Assembly: GCA_024036415.1 (NCBI GenBank)
Contig: JAMWET010004071.1
Location: 189,400 to 253,399, forward strand
DNA length: 64,000 nucleotides
Direction of reading: 5' to 3'
Source: Prochilodus magdalenae
Taxonomy: Eukaryota > Chordata > Actinopteri > Characiformes > Prochilodontidae
In this document: positions 26,509 to 36,299 of the stretch, piece after piece
Layout: the number at the start of each line of letters is the position of its first letter
Position numbering within the stretch: position 1 is the stretch's first letter
The notes under the pieces: generated by a model
Database searches by the model: none
What the model saw: the letters and a program-made list of their open reading frames with translations, nothing else
What the model was told of the DNA's origin: nothing
Position numbers and translations under genes: made by a program

Positions 26509-28608
26509 GATATAAAATTTGTTAATCTCATTTATTTTCAGCTTTAGGTAACCTGTGAAATAAATAAACCAAAAATATTGTTGTTGTGTTTACACAGTTA
26601 GCAGGCTTTATGTTCAGTTATTAACTGAGCTGCAAATAATTTTTTAAAAATGTATTGATCAGTTGATTTGTCTTTGAATGAGCTCCAAAATAAAAGAAAA
26701 CAAAAAATAATAATAATAATTTAGGCTTGTACATGAACTACATTAACTCGCGTTTGTTTCTCTCGCTCTCAGGCTCTACCTCCAGCATCCCACTCCGGTG
26801 CAGACCTTGACGCTGATGACCCCCTCTCAGCAGCCCCTGCAGCCTGCAGTGTCGGTGTATGGCGGTGAGCGGATCCCTCAGGAGCCGTCCTATCAGGCCC
26901 CGAACGACCGCCTGTTCTACCTCAGTCACACCTGCACTCCAGAGTGCCTCAAACGCATCCGGCCCACCAGACACAACCTGCACCGCGGCCGCAACCCCCT
27001 TCTCACCCCCCTGCTCTATGAGTTCCGCCGCATGACCGCCCGCAGGCGCCTTAACCGCAAGGTCAGTCAATCAGAAGTCACGAAACGCTCTTCTGTTTCA
27101 CGATGAAAAGCAAAGGGCTAAACAGATGTGTATCTGTTTCTCTCTCCCTTTCTCCAGATGTCATTCCACGTTATCTACAAGTCTCCGTGCGGTCTGAGCC
27201 TGAGGAACATGGGGGAGATCCAGCGCTACCTCTTCCAGACGCACTGTGACTTCATCTTCCTGGAGATGTTCTGCCTGGACCCCTATGTGCTAGTGGACCG
27301 ACGCTTCCAGCCGCAGAGGCCCTTCTACTTTATCCGGGACATCACAGCGGGCCGTGAGGACATCCCCCTGTCCTGTGTGAACGAGATCGATAACACGCCC
27401 CCTCCCAACGTCGCCTACAGCAAAGAGCGAATCCCCGCCGACGGCGTTTTCATCAACACCAGCGACGACTTCCTGGTGGGATGCGACTGCACTGACGGCT
27501 GCCAGGACAAGTTAGTGTCTCAATAAAGAAAAGCACATGCGCTGGCTGTGTTAACAAATCTGTGCTAGTCTGACAATCTGTCTCAGTTTCAGGATATACG
27601 ACGATGTGATATGATCAGGAAACATGATAGAAGGGAAAATCTTATCCTTCAGCTATTTTAATCTAGTGGGAATCATTTTGGAGGGATTTCTGTAGGTTTC
27701 TTTATTGCAGCTGATAATTTAACAGTGTTTAAAAATTGGAATCTTGGTAATGCTAACTTTTTAAAAAGGGCTCAGTAACCCACCCTTAACTGCCCCACTG
27801 GTTTACTCACTGTGCATGAGTGGCTAGATGTCTTCTCTCTCTGCATTTAGCAAATCGGATGCACACATTTCCACCTACTGTCCTGAAATAGAAACAAGCA
27901 TAAGCTGCTAACACCCGATTGGACAGAATGGCATTGTTATTTTTATGGCCCTGGTTTTGCTTATGTACACGATATTTATTTGTTTTGTTTGTTTGTTTGT
28001 CTGCTTAATTAGTTTACTTATTTTTGTGTGTGTGTGCAGATCAAAGTGTTCCTGTCACCAGCTGACCCTTCAGGCTACAGCGTGTACTCCTGGTGGTCAG
28101 ATTAACCCCAATGCTGGGTACAATAACAAGAGACTGGACGAGTGTTTGCCTACAGGGTTGGTGTTTCACGTGTACAATTTAAAAAATAAAATAAGAGATT
28201 CAGCACCAGACAACAAACCAAAGCCTTAACACCCAAAGAACCTAACGGTTTGCCGTCTTTTCTGTTTTTTTCTTCCTGTCTTTTTCTTCCTGTCTTTTCT
28301 AGGATATATGAGTGTAATAAGCGGTGCCGCTGTAATCATCAGATGTGCATTAACCGCTTGGTGCAGCATGGTCTGCAGGTGCGCCTGCAGCTGTTTAAGA
28401 CCCAGAACAAAGGCTGGGGCATCCGATGCCTGGATGATGTGGCCAAAGGCTCCTTCGTCTGCATCTATGCAGGTACCGAGATTCTATCTATCTATCTATC
28501 TATCTGTATCTCTGTATCTATCTATCTATCTATCTGTATCTCTGTATCTCTGTATCTATCTGTATCTCTGTATCTATCTGTATTTCTGTATCTATCTGTA
28601 TTTCTGTG

Positions 28609-28643
<35 letters not shown>

Positions 28644-28758
28644 GTATCTCTGTATCTATCTATCTATCTATCTATCTATCTGTATCTCTGTGTCTATCTA
28701 TCTATCTATCTGTATCTCTGTATCTATCTGTATCTCTGTATCTATCTGTATTTCTGTG

Positions 28759-28801
<43 letters not shown>

Positions 28802-28920
28802 GTATTTCTGTGTCTATCTATCTATCTGTATCTCTGTGTCTATCTATCTATCTGTATCTCTGTGTCTATCTATCTATCTGTATCTCTGTGTCTATCTATC
28901 TATCTGTATCTCTGTGTCTG

Positions 28921-28951
<31 letters not shown>

Positions 28952-29098
28952 GTATCTCTGTGTCTATCTATCTATCTGTATCTCTGTGTCTATCTATCTA
29001 TCTGTATCTCTGTGTCTATCTATCTATCTGTATCTCTGTGTCTGTCTATCTATCTATCTATCTATCTATCTGTATCTCTGTGTCTATCTGTATCTCTG

Positions 29099-29161
<63 letters not shown>

Positions 29162-32100
29162 ATCTCTGTGTCTATCTATCTATCTATATCTCTGTGTCTA
29201 TCTATCTATCTATATCTCTGTGTCTATCTATCTATCTATATCTCTGTGTCTATCTATCTATCTGTATCTCTGTATCTATCTATCTATCTGTATCTCTGTG
29301 TCTATCTATCTATCTGTATCTCTCTCTCCCTCACTTTATCTGCATCTCTCTCTCTTTATCTCTATCTCTCGCTCAGGGAAAATCCTCACGGATGACTTTG
29401 CGGATAAGGAGGGCTTAGAGATGGGAGACGAATACTTTGCCAACCTGGATCACATCGAGAGCGTGGAGAATTTCAAGGAGGGCTATGAGAGCGAAGCACA
29501 CTGTTCGGACAGCGAGGGCAGCGGTGTGGACATGAGCCGGGTTAAGATGCGACCCACATCCCAGCAAGGCAAGAATGCTTTCAAGTCTGATGACCGCAAC
29601 AGCAGCAAAGGTGAGAGACTGATGAGCGTAGAATGATACAAACGTGTTTTGATGTCTGACAGGGCTGGGTGGTAGAGCAGTTCAGTCGAACAGTGATAAT
29701 GATGGGCATTATTAATTAGATGTAGATGCATAAAAGCATATAATCATCGCGTTGGGAAAGAGAATGGAGGAAATGATTTACAGTTAAAGAGGTTGTTAGG
29801 AAAACGTTCCTCAAAGGTCTTTAAGACAGTTTGCCCCAACAGCCAGGGTTATTATTATAATTTTTTTTATATAAAACAAATTTTGAAAGAGATGCTCTCT
29901 GTTTTGTTAGTTCCCTTCAATACACACTCTGACGCTTGCTTTTCTTCTTCTATTTATTTTACTTTAGCTTAAGATTAACTGCAGAGAATAAAAAATAAAT
30001 GTTGTGCTTATGTAGAACTTCTTTTGGTGCAGTTAGGTTGGCAGTTATGGGCTGGAGGTTTGGGAGTCAGCCTTGTGACCGGAGGGTCTCCGGTTCAATT
30101 TCCTAAGCAAACAGCAATGACTTAAGTGCCCTTGAGCAAGGCTCCTAACCCCCAACTGCTCTGTGGGTACCATGAATAGGGCTGCCCACTACTCCAGGCT
30201 CCTGGTGCATGTGTGCGTGCATGCTTCATGGATGGGTTAAACACAGGAGGCAAATTCCTCTGTGTGTAAAATACATGGCACAAAATGATTCTAAGGCTCA
30301 AAGACCGTTTAACCAACTTAGTCCTTGGATAATCGCCCATGTAGTCAGCTCTAGCCTCGAGTTTATTAACAGGAGAGAGGTGCTCCTGGTCACCACCTAT
30401 AGCCAGTAAACAGGATCAGAAAAGGGTATGTGTTTTGCTGACGCTACTTACTGATGCTTTGTAAATGCAGTGAGCGCTGCTGGCTCCTTGGTTTGCCAAG
30501 CTGTTGTTGACGGCTCCTTCTGCAACTCCACACCGCTACTCTTGCTGACCAGCGAGGTGTGGCGCAGCTCATTTCAAACAAGTGTGTGTCCTCTCCTCTC
30601 TTGCTGGCAGGTCGGGACTCTTCCGATGAGGGAGACACAGATGACGACAAGGAGTCAAACCCTGACGAGAGTGACTCCTCAGATGACACATTCGTGAAAG
30701 ACACATACTACACGTCCAGCTCAGTCTGGAGGAGCTACACCACCCGCCGACAGAGCAAGGGACTGAAGGAGGGTAAGGAGATACGAGTGCGCAGTAAAGG
30801 AAGACAAAAGGCGAAGGGATTAATCGTATTAGTTCATTTAATGACTCGATTCAGTGAATCGACTCATCAAATCTTTATGCTTTTGTGCATCATGACCATG
30901 TAACTCCGGCTCTGAGCAGATTTTCTTTATGAGAAAAGTCAAAGTCTTTTTCTCTTTGTCCCTCTCCAGATAGTCAAGACAGTAAGGATGGGATGAGTGT
31001 GTCAGGTGGGGGCGCGGAGGACAGGAAGCCGCCACCTGTGCCAGAGGAGAGCGGGAAGAGTAAAGTGGCCTCGTGGCTGACCAGCCAGGCTGATGCTGCC
31101 GCACCAGCTGAAAATGTCAAAGTAGAGGGAGAGATGAAGACTGAGAAGAAGGTCAGAACAGGAATACAAGGCTGTCTATAAGAGATGCTCGCTCGCTTGC
31201 TTGCTCACTCCCTCCCTCACTCATTCATGCTTTCCCTTTCTTTCTCTCTTGCAGGAAGTGATGACCCTCTCGGATAGTGACGATGTTCAAACTATTAGCT
31301 CCGGCTCAGACGATAACAAGGAGCGTGAAAAGAAGGCTCAGAATAGACCCAAGACTCAAGGTAGACAAAAGGCACAGGTTGTGTTTGTATCTTTGTTCAC
31401 GTCTGATCATATGCTACCGGTCGATGTCGGTTTCTCATCTCACTGGAGCAAAAAAGAGTCACCAGGGTGGTATCTTCAGGCTCCTGCAGAGGGCACTGCA
31501 CAAGAATGACGGGGCTATAAATACCTGTGGGTTGTGAATGACGGGATCCGTAGATTAGGAAGAGGTGCTACAGTGCGGTGAATGTCATGTCCTGTCAGAA
31601 TGATCAGAAGTTCCCATAAACACATTCCTAAACCTTTTGGAAAGCCGTCCCAGAAGGGTTGAAGCAGTAATAGCTGTAAAGGGTGGGCTGAAATCATAAA
31701 CCCTGTGGATTAAAAATAGGATGTGGGTGGGTGTGTGTGTGTGGGTGTGTGGGTGTGTGTGTGTGTGTGTGTGTGTGTGAAGGCAGACAAGCCAATACAT
31801 TTGACAATGTTGTGTAGAAGGTTGTCTGATTTTCTGGTCCTTTTTTCCTCTCCTGTTTATGATTTTATATTTTCAGCCCATGAAGCGAAAGCCTATTGGC
31901 ACGGTTTTGCCCTTTCTCCAAATATATGACCAGTCCAGGCATCTTGGTGTTTTAGTTTACGCTGGGGCTACAAGGCTAATGTTGCTAACAAGTAGTGGAA
32001 GCTTATACCCTACCAATTAGCAGTGTAAAAACAGCATGTCAAAGTGACTGCAGTACTGTGCAGTGACTACTGTAGTTAAATGATATTTTTCTAACTCAGA

Positions 32101-34946
32101 CATTTATCACACACTCTCTCTTTCTTTTCTGTCGCTTTCTCTCGCAGCGGTGGTGAAGAGGCAGGTGGCTGTGAAATCAACACGAGGCATTGCCATGAAG
32201 TCCTCTCACGGTATGATGGTGAAAACGGGAGGTCCCGGAGGAAGTGGGACTGGTGGCTCGGGGGGCAATCAGGGCCAAGGGGGCGGAGAGCCTGGCCCCA
32301 AAAACACCAGACAATTCTTTGATGGGGAGGAGTCTTGTTACATTATCGATGCCAAACTGGAGGGTAACCTGGGGCGCTACCTCAACGTAAGTATTGGTCC
32401 TGTAAACACTACACACGCTGCAGATTCATACTGGATTATAATCCCTCCAGAGTTATTACCGTCAGACCGTAAACACTACACACGCCGCAGATTCATACTG
32501 GATTATAATCCCTCCACAGTTATTACTGTCAGCCTGTAAACACTACACACGCTGCAGATTCATACTGGATTATAATCACTCCACAGTTATTACCGTCAGA
32601 CCGTAAACACTACACACTCTGCAGATTCATACTGGATTATAATCACTCCACAGTTATTACTGTCAGACTGTAAACACTACACACGCTGCAGATTCATACT
32701 GGATTATCACTCCACAGTTATTACCGTCAGACTGTAAACACTACACACGCTGCAGATTCATACTGGATTATAATCCCTCCACAGTTATTACTGTCAGACT
32801 GTAAACACTACACACGCTGCAGATTCATACTGGATTATAATCACTCCACAGTTATTACCGTCAGACTGTAAACACTACACACGCTGCAGATTCATACTGG
32901 ATTATAATCACCCCACAGTTATTACTGTCAGACTGTAAACACTACACACGCTGCAGATTCATACTGGATTATAATCACCCCACAGTTATTACCGTCAGAC
33001 TGTAAACACTACACACGCTGCAGATTCATACTGGATTATAATCACTCCACAGTTATTACCGTCAGACTGTAAACACTACACACGCTGCAGATTCGTACTG
33101 GATTATAATCCCTCCACAGTTATTACCGTCAGACTGTAAACACTACACACACTGCAGATTCATACTGGATTATAATCACTCCACAGTTATTACTGTCAGA
33201 CTGTAAACACTACACACGCTGCAGATTCATACTGGATTATAATCCCTCCACAGTTATTACCGTCAGACTGTAAACACTGCACACACTGCAGATTCATACT
33301 GGATTATAATCTCTCCACAGTTATTACCGTCAGACTGTAAACACTACACACGCTGCAGATTCATACTCCATCACCCAACACTTATTACGGTTATTAAATA
33401 TACCATTTTTCTCTGTCTGTTACAGCATAGCTGCAGTCCGAACCTGTTTGTCCAGAATGTTTTTGTGGACACACATGACCTGCGATTCCCTTGGGTCGCG
33501 TTCTTCGCCAGCAAGTATGTCAAATCTCTTTTTATTTAGTTTGTTTCATTGATATGAAGGTAAACTCTGTATTTGAATCCTGAGGTTCCACTACATTTTT
33601 TGTCAAGTGTCTCTAGGGTTTTTCAAGCATAGTGCTGCTACAGTCCGAAAAAGTTTGTCCATGAATGTTTTTGTGGACACACATGACACTGCGATTACCC
33701 TTGGGTACGCTGAATATTCGCCTTTTTAAAAACCTTACAGCCTGTATGTTAAATCGGTTTTGGTATGATTAGTGTTGTGAAATGCTTTTTGATGGCATTG
33801 ACTGACCCAGGAGGTAAACAATCTCACCAATGCATCTCACATTTGGCAACTACTTGTCTGAATTTTCACCTTACATGGTGCTTCAGTTGCATTCATTTCA
33901 AGCAACTGCTCTAAACCGCTGCAACATTTAAGGAGTAGCAGGGCATTTGTACAAGAAGCTGCCAAATACAAAAAACGAAACTTCCGCTTTGTGTCGGGGA
34001 CAGAATGGTGAACAGAATGGTCAGACTGCAGCTGGACGTTGCCATCCACTCAGGTTCTGCCTTCAGCAGAGCAGTTTCCGTCATTAGCTCTGAGCTTCCA
34101 AGTAATTGTAGCGGCTCCAGCACAATAATAAATGGCGGCCCCTTAGCAAAGGTAGTGCGTAAGCCGAGTGAGGAGCTCCTCAGATTGGAACCCTATTATT
34201 CTGAGAAGCTTTTGGAGTTCATGTTTATGGTCTAGGCAGCTCCTCTAAAATTTGCCGTGTTGTGTTTTTTGGGGTTGGTGGAGACTCCAGAAACCCAAAT
34301 ATACATAATCAATTCACATTATTATGACCACTTGCTAACTTATATCGGCAATGCGTATACCGCAAAGTAAGTCACGGTTTTGTGGTGTTCTCTGGGCCCA
34401 GTCTTCACACACACCTATGCATGCTGATTGTCTTCCCTGGGGCTGATGGGATCTTCCAGCATGAGTGCCACACGGCTAGAAATGTCCCACACTGGTTGAA
34501 AGTGCATGACCAAGACTTCCAAGTGCTTCCCTAGCCCCCTAATTCCCCATACCTAAAACCCAGTTGAGCATCTATGGCCCAGTTGTGAACCCAGTTGACC
34601 ACCTCGATCGCCGTGTTGGCTCAGTAGATCCTCCCCCACCACACCCTCCCAACAGCTGTGGGATGCACTACAGTCAGCATGGCTCCAGATACGTGTGGCA
34701 ACCTACCAGGACCTTACTAAGTCAACAGCAGAGCAAGCTGTTTAGTGTGTTGGCTTTCCGGTTCTTTCCAGTGTGGACCTATGCTTGTGTGCTAATGTGC
34801 TCTACCCTGTGTGTTGATGTGTCTCCAGGCGGATCCGCGCAGGTACAGAACTGACCTGGGACTATAACTATGAGGTGGGCAGCGTGGAGGGCAAAGAGCT
34901 GCTGTGCTGCTGTGGGTCCACCGAGTGTCGAGGAAGACTGCTGTAA
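11134..34946 (+). CDS. setdb1: Histone-lysine N-methyltransferase SETDB1, complete
   Basis: Spliced coding exons: 11134-11363, 12894-13057, 13662-13705, 14668-14977, 15141-15342, 16216-16289, 18371-18561, 19475-19604, 21503-21638, 25557-25667, 26773-27061, 27158-27510, 28040-28156, 28303-28472, 29377-29610, 30611-30772, 30970-31151, 31255-31360, 32148-32386, 33426-33514, 34829-34946. All junctions are GT/AG and in phase, giving 3651 nt and 1216 residues (human about 1291). Order: N-terminal helical segment (30-72), Tudor region (about 220-440), MBD (about 600-700), pre-SET cysteines (about 735-800), SET split by an acidic insert (about 805-1190), and post-[13 protein letters not shown] ending RGRLL. 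SETDB1 trimethylates H3K9 in the nucleus and silences retroelements with KAP1/TRIM28 and ATF7IP (family knowledge). Catalytic NHSC and WDYNYE motifs are intact. The initiator ATG lies 4 nt into the exon beginning at 11130. Confidence 0.96.
11428..11625. mobile_element. Short palindromic MITE, hAT-like
   Basis: The left end AGTGTTTCTTAATTCTGGTC is mirrored by the right end CAGAACTAGGGTTAAGAAGC. The interior (TCATTAACGAGCCCTTTCAG) is shared with the copy at 15668-15855. There is no coding capacity. It lies in a setdb1 intron. Confidence 0.6.
11680..12700 (+). mobile_element. Tc1-like transposon, internally deleted (family B)
   Basis: An N-terminal helix-turn-helix remnant is readable near 11880-12000 (motifs FQRGTVIG and [10 protein letters not shown]). 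A C-terminal DDE-type segment is at 12373-12540 with [19 protein letters not shown]. The middle is shortened, and the block containing VDESGF is fused out of register. Several frameshifts make it inactive. A further right-end fragment of the same family lies at 31590-31800. The element sits inside setdb1 coding intron 1 in the same orientation as the gene. Confidence 0.8.
13706..14667. other. setdb1: setdb1 intron without recognisable features
   Basis: An ordinary intron between the micro-exon and the large exon at 14668. No repeat, RNA gene or second gene was recognised. Confidence 0.5.
14668..19604 (+). CDS. setdb1: setdb1 Tudor-region exons (coding exons 4-8)
   Basis: Exons 14668-14977, 15141-15342, 16216-16289, 18371-18561 and 19475-19604 (residues 147-448). 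Diagnostic words are [66 protein letters not shown] and [14 protein letters not shown]. These match the triple Tudor array of SETDB1, which in mammals reads H3 tails carrying both K14 acetylation and K9 methylation (family knowledge). Conservation to the mammalian protein is very high, so function is likely retained. Confidence 0.92.
15668..15855. mobile_element. Short palindromic MITE, hAT-like
   Basis: The terminal inverted repeat CAGTGTTTCTCAACCCTGGT matches CCAGTGTTGAGAAACAGTG at the right end. The 8-base word TTAGACTA occurs on both sides, a plausible hAT-type target duplication. Same family as 11428-11625. It has no coding capacity. Confidence 0.65.
16966..17146 (+). mobile_element. tRNA-derived SINE family 1, 5'-truncated
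   Basis: It begins in the middle of the tRNA-like part, keeps the box B word GGTTCGAATCC and the body ACACCAATAAGAGTCC, and ends with the GTCAGCTAAAT tail. It lies in the setdb1 intron before exon 18371. Confidence 0.75.
17793..18115. repeat. (AT)n microsatellite
   Basis: Runs of TA dinucleotides are interrupted by short ATTATTATTAAG-type spacers in both orientations, making partly palindromic blocks. It is in a setdb1 intron about 250 nt before an exon. TATA-like words here are repeat, not promoter. Confidence 0.9.
19605..21502. other. setdb1: setdb1 intron; repeat at the 3' half
   Basis: Nothing was recognised in 19605-20500. An (AAT)n tract lies at 20517-20552. The 3' part (21040-21290) is a dispersed repeat annotated separately. 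Confidence 0.5.
21040..21290 (+). repeat. Dispersed repeat family D
   Basis: About 240 bp with words TATCTCCATTTTTG, CATGATGAATGGA and TTCCATTGACTTACATTA, repeated at 38360-38605. Non-coding and unclassified. Confidence 0.6.
21503..27061 (+). CDS. setdb1: setdb1 linker and MBD-start exons (coding exons 9-11)
   Basis: Exons 21503-21638, 25557-25667 and 26773-27061 (residues 449-627). The first two encode a Pro-rich linker ([13 protein letters not shown] and [12 protein letters not shown]). The third encodes [20 protein letters not shown] and ends [13 protein letters not shown], leading into the methyl-CpG-binding-like domain. The 3.9-kb intron between the first two is full of transposon debris. 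Confidence 0.9.
21975..22250 (-). mobile_element. LINE reverse-transcriptase 3' fragment
   Basis: The minus-strand frame contains [16 protein letters not shown] and [12 protein letters not shown], which resembles the C-terminal end of L2/Rex-type non-LTR retrotransposon polyproteins. It is 5'-truncated and lies in setdb1 intron sequence. Confidence 0.55.
22905..23995. mobile_element. hAT-like non-autonomous element
   Basis: The left terminus TAGTGGTGCACTGATATTG is mirrored at the right by GATATACTGTGCATCACTA. Flanks TAAAAAAC and ATAAAAAC are a degenerate 8-base match. About 1.1 kb with no transposase frame. It lies in the setdb1 intron between exons 21503 and 25557. Confidence 0.55.
24927..25459 (-). 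mobile_element. Short Tc1-like element with intact ends (family C)
   Basis: It is flanked by TA on both sides (24925 and 25460). The terminal inverted repeats share 19 bp without mismatch (24933-24951 against 25435-25453) plus a mostly matching outer 6 bp. The minus-strand frame holds the C-terminal transposase words [20 protein letters not shown]. The catalytic core is shortened and broken. Related fragments lie at 34310-34730 and 62010-62380. At 533 bp it is a deletion derivative. Confidence 0.75.
26085..26430. mobile_element. Short hAT-like MITE
   Basis: The left end GGTGGGCAGTATGGTGATTT and the right end GGCCATATCGCCCACTGCCA form imperfect terminal inverted repeats. There is no coding capacity. 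A (TTTA)n tract follows at 26473-26510. Confidence 0.55.
27158..28472 (+). CDS. setdb1: setdb1 MBD, pre-SET and SET-start exons (coding exons 12-14)
   Basis: Exons 27158-27510, 28040-28156 and 28303-28472 (residues 628-840). The MBD is carried by [20 protein letters not shown] and [15 protein letters not shown]. The zinc-binding pre-SET cysteines appear as [22 protein letters not shown] and YECNKRCRC. The SET domain begins at [20 protein letters not shown] and breaks at the donor after VCIYAG. Residues match the mammalian protein almost continuously, and all expected pre-SET cysteines that I can trace are present. Confidence 0.93.
28486..29365 (+). repeat. (TATC)n compound tetranucleotide array in setdb1 intron
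   Basis: About 880 bp of TATC units with TGTA, TCTC and TGTC variants fill almost the whole 904-nt intron 28473-29376. It starts 13 nt after the donor and ends 12 nt before the acceptor. All three forward frames are free of stops, and they translate as cycling Ser-Ile-Tyr-Leu. The long frames across it are artefacts unless the intron is retained. Confidence 0.95.
29377..31360 (+). CDS. setdb1: setdb1 SET insert exons (coding exons 15-18)
   Basis: Exons 29377-29610, 30611-30772, 30970-31151 and 31255-31360 (residues 841-1068). The first resumes SET with [20 protein letters not shown] and [17 protein letters not shown]. The rest form the acidic Ser-rich insert that makes SETDB1 a bifurcated SET enzyme, with conserved islands [26 protein letters not shown] and [10 protein letters not shown]. 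The insert is shorter than in human, which accounts for most of the length difference. Confidence 0.92.
30038..30275 (+). mobile_element. tRNA-derived SINE (family 2)
   Basis: It begins near ATGGGCTGGAGGTTTGGGAG, has a box-B-like word TCCGGTTCAATTTCC, and has a body with GCCCTTGAGCAAGGCTCCTAA and GGGCTGCCCACT. It is alignable with 41477-41690 and lies in the setdb1 intron between the exons at 29377 and 30611. Confidence 0.7.
31465..31810 (+). mobile_element. Tc1-like fragments and (GT)n tract
   Basis: 31465-31595 (GGCTCCTGCAGAGGGC ... GAGGTGCTACAGTGC) matches the left part of the element at 62755-63040. 31595-31800 matches the right end of family B (AGCTGTAAAGGGTGGGCTGA), interrupted by a (GT)n run at 31731-31779. 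Both are inactive. Confidence 0.6.
32148..34946 (+). CDS. setdb1: setdb1 catalytic SET and post-SET exons (coding exons 19-21)
   Basis: Exons 32148-32386, 33426-33514 and 34829-34946 (residues 1069-1216). The first has [17 protein letters not shown], a Gly-rich spacer, then [20 protein letters not shown] and ends at LGRYLN. The second starts [19 protein letters not shown], so the catalytic N-H-S-C motif is split exactly between two exons. The third has [20 protein letters not shown] and post-[16 protein letters not shown] before TAA at 34944. The catalytic Asn, His and Tyr are intact. Confidence 0.94.
32402..33368 (+). repeat. 67-bp minisatellite in setdb1 intron
   Basis: About 14 tandem copies of a 67-bp unit (GTAAACACTACACACGCTGC ...), spaced at exactly 67 bp where checked (32402, 32469, 32536). 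Copies differ by a few bases, and one is shortened near 32705. It occupies nearly all of intron 32387-33425. Confidence 0.95.
33590..33760 (+). pseudogene. Degenerate tandem copy of the setdb1 HSCSPN exon
   Basis: 33628-33742 aligns with exon 33426-33514, including the uninterrupted shared word TTTTTGTGGACACACATGAC. It differs by many small insertions, which destroy the frame. Flanking intron sequence is also roughly copied (GTATGTTAAATC against GTATGTCAAATC). It cannot encode the catalytic motif. It is either a decayed exon duplication or an assembly artefact. Confidence 0.7.
33765..34300. other. setdb1: setdb1 intron, nothing recognised
   Basis: Several short frames occur on both strands but none matches a family known to me. 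Confidence 0.4.
34310..34730 (+). mobile_element. Tc1-like fragment (family C)
   Basis: It begins near TCACATTATTATGACCACTTGC, resembling the family C terminus, and continues with CATGCTGATTGTCTTCCCTG and CAGCTGTGGGATGCACTACA, shared with 62090-62345. The transposase frame is broken. Confidence 0.65.
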
Positions 34947-35450
34947 TATACACTCACACTTGTCCACTTGTCCTGCAGGTCCTTTATAGAGCCCTCTGCA
35001 GGAGACAGTGCTGTGAACCTGTCTGTGTTCTGGGCTGTAGTTCTTGAAAGCCTGCAGAGATCTGTAAGAGGGAATAAGACAGGAAATGGAACTAAAGGTT
35101 CAGGTGCTCCCCATAGTTGTAAAGTTCACATTGATTCCATTTCTCCTTTAAGCTCCGCCTTCCAATCAAGAAGAAGGCCATGTTAGGTTGTGTGAGCATA
35201 CGTAGTGTCCTGATGTCCCGTCCTGGTTACTATCTACTGAGTGATGAGCCAACTGGATATGCTCTCGTGGCCTCCTTGACCTTATAAGTCAGATTTGGAA
35301 GACTGTCTTCTTCTTTTCTTCTTCTCTCTTTATTTTTTATAATCAGCCTTGTTTTATTTTGTCTGCGTATCATGATTTGTGTCAGTATGTTTGTAAGGAC
35401 AGACCAAATTGTACTCTGGAACAGAATAAATTTCGTCCCTGACAGAAACT
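34947..35450 (+). other. setdb1: setdb1 3' untranslated region
   Basis: Unique sequence following the TAA at 34944 up to just past the polyadenylation signal at 35425. The length is an inference. Confidence 0.55.
35425..35430 (+). terminator. setdb1: AATAAA polyadenylation signal
   Basis: This is the first canonical AATAAA after the setdb1 stop codon, about 480 nt downstream. Cleavage is expected 10-30 nt further on. Confidence 0.5.
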
Positions 35451-35583
35451 GTTGGGCTCCGAGTGATTTTAAAAAACATCGTGTCCACTCTTGCTGGTCC
35501 ACCTTGTAGATGGACAGTCAGAGACGATAACTTGTCTGCTGCTGCACAGTGCAGTGTTGGTCACCCTTTAGTCCTTTATCGAT

Positions 35584-35625
35584 GCCCGCAGGACGCTGCC
35601 CGCAGGACGCTGCCCGCAGGACGCT
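35584..35625. repeat. 14-bp unit repeated three times
   Basis: Three exact copies of GCCCGCAGGACGCT, GC-rich, just past the presumed setdb1 3' end. Confidence 0.9.
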
Positions 35626-35754
35626 GTAGGCTGGATCCCTTTGCTTTGGGGACGATTCTCCCTCCTGCAGTGACACTAAATCGTCCAGCAGCACTGCTGT
35701 GTCTGATCCGCTCACACCAGCACAACACACACTAACACACCACCACCATGTCAG

Positions 35755-35930
35755 TGTCACTGCAGTGCTGAGAATGATCCACCACCCACATAGTACCTGC
35801 TCTGTGGGGGTCCTGTGGGGGTCCTGACCATTGAAGAACAGGGTAATACAGTATACAGAGAAACAGATGGACTACTGTCTGTACCTGTAGAACTAAAGAG
35901 TGCCCTATATGGACAGTGGAGCTGAATCTT
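35755..35930. repeat. Dispersed repeat, unclassified
   Basis: Third copy of the family seen at 2905-3030 and 5484-5690 (TGATCCACCACCCACATAGT to GGACAGTGGAGCTGAAT). Confidence 0.6.
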
Positions 35931-36299
35931 GGTGTTGGGGCAAACAGGCAGGCAGACGTTGATTCCAATCAGACAACTGGCCTTGTACCCAAACAGCCGT
36001 TTACAGCCACAGTGTGTAGTCAGGAGGGATCGTGTGAATGAGGAACAGCTCAACTATCAAGTTCCAACTGATGAGAACGTTCTGGAAGAGCATTGCGTGG
36101 CCTTGTATGTTTGTAAGTTCAGAATTAAGATCTCTGTTTCACATGTACAGGGGGTCTGTCTTGCTGAGGCCCATGTATGACATGCAACATGCCTAACAGG
36201 CTAATAATGAAGAGTCGTGGAAACGAGCTGACGACGTAGGATCGCAGATAAGGACCGACTCTGCATCCGGTTAAAACTTGATAATGAATGGACATTTGA

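Noticed and set aside
28250..29636. Long open frames (381 and 442 residues) across the TATC array
   Set aside because: They are setdb1 exons read into a stop-free repeat. Splice sites and homology show the true exon ends.
32402..33368. CRISPR-like regular spacing
   Set aside because: The 67-bp units are contiguous with no unique spacers, in a fish intron; it is a minisatellite.
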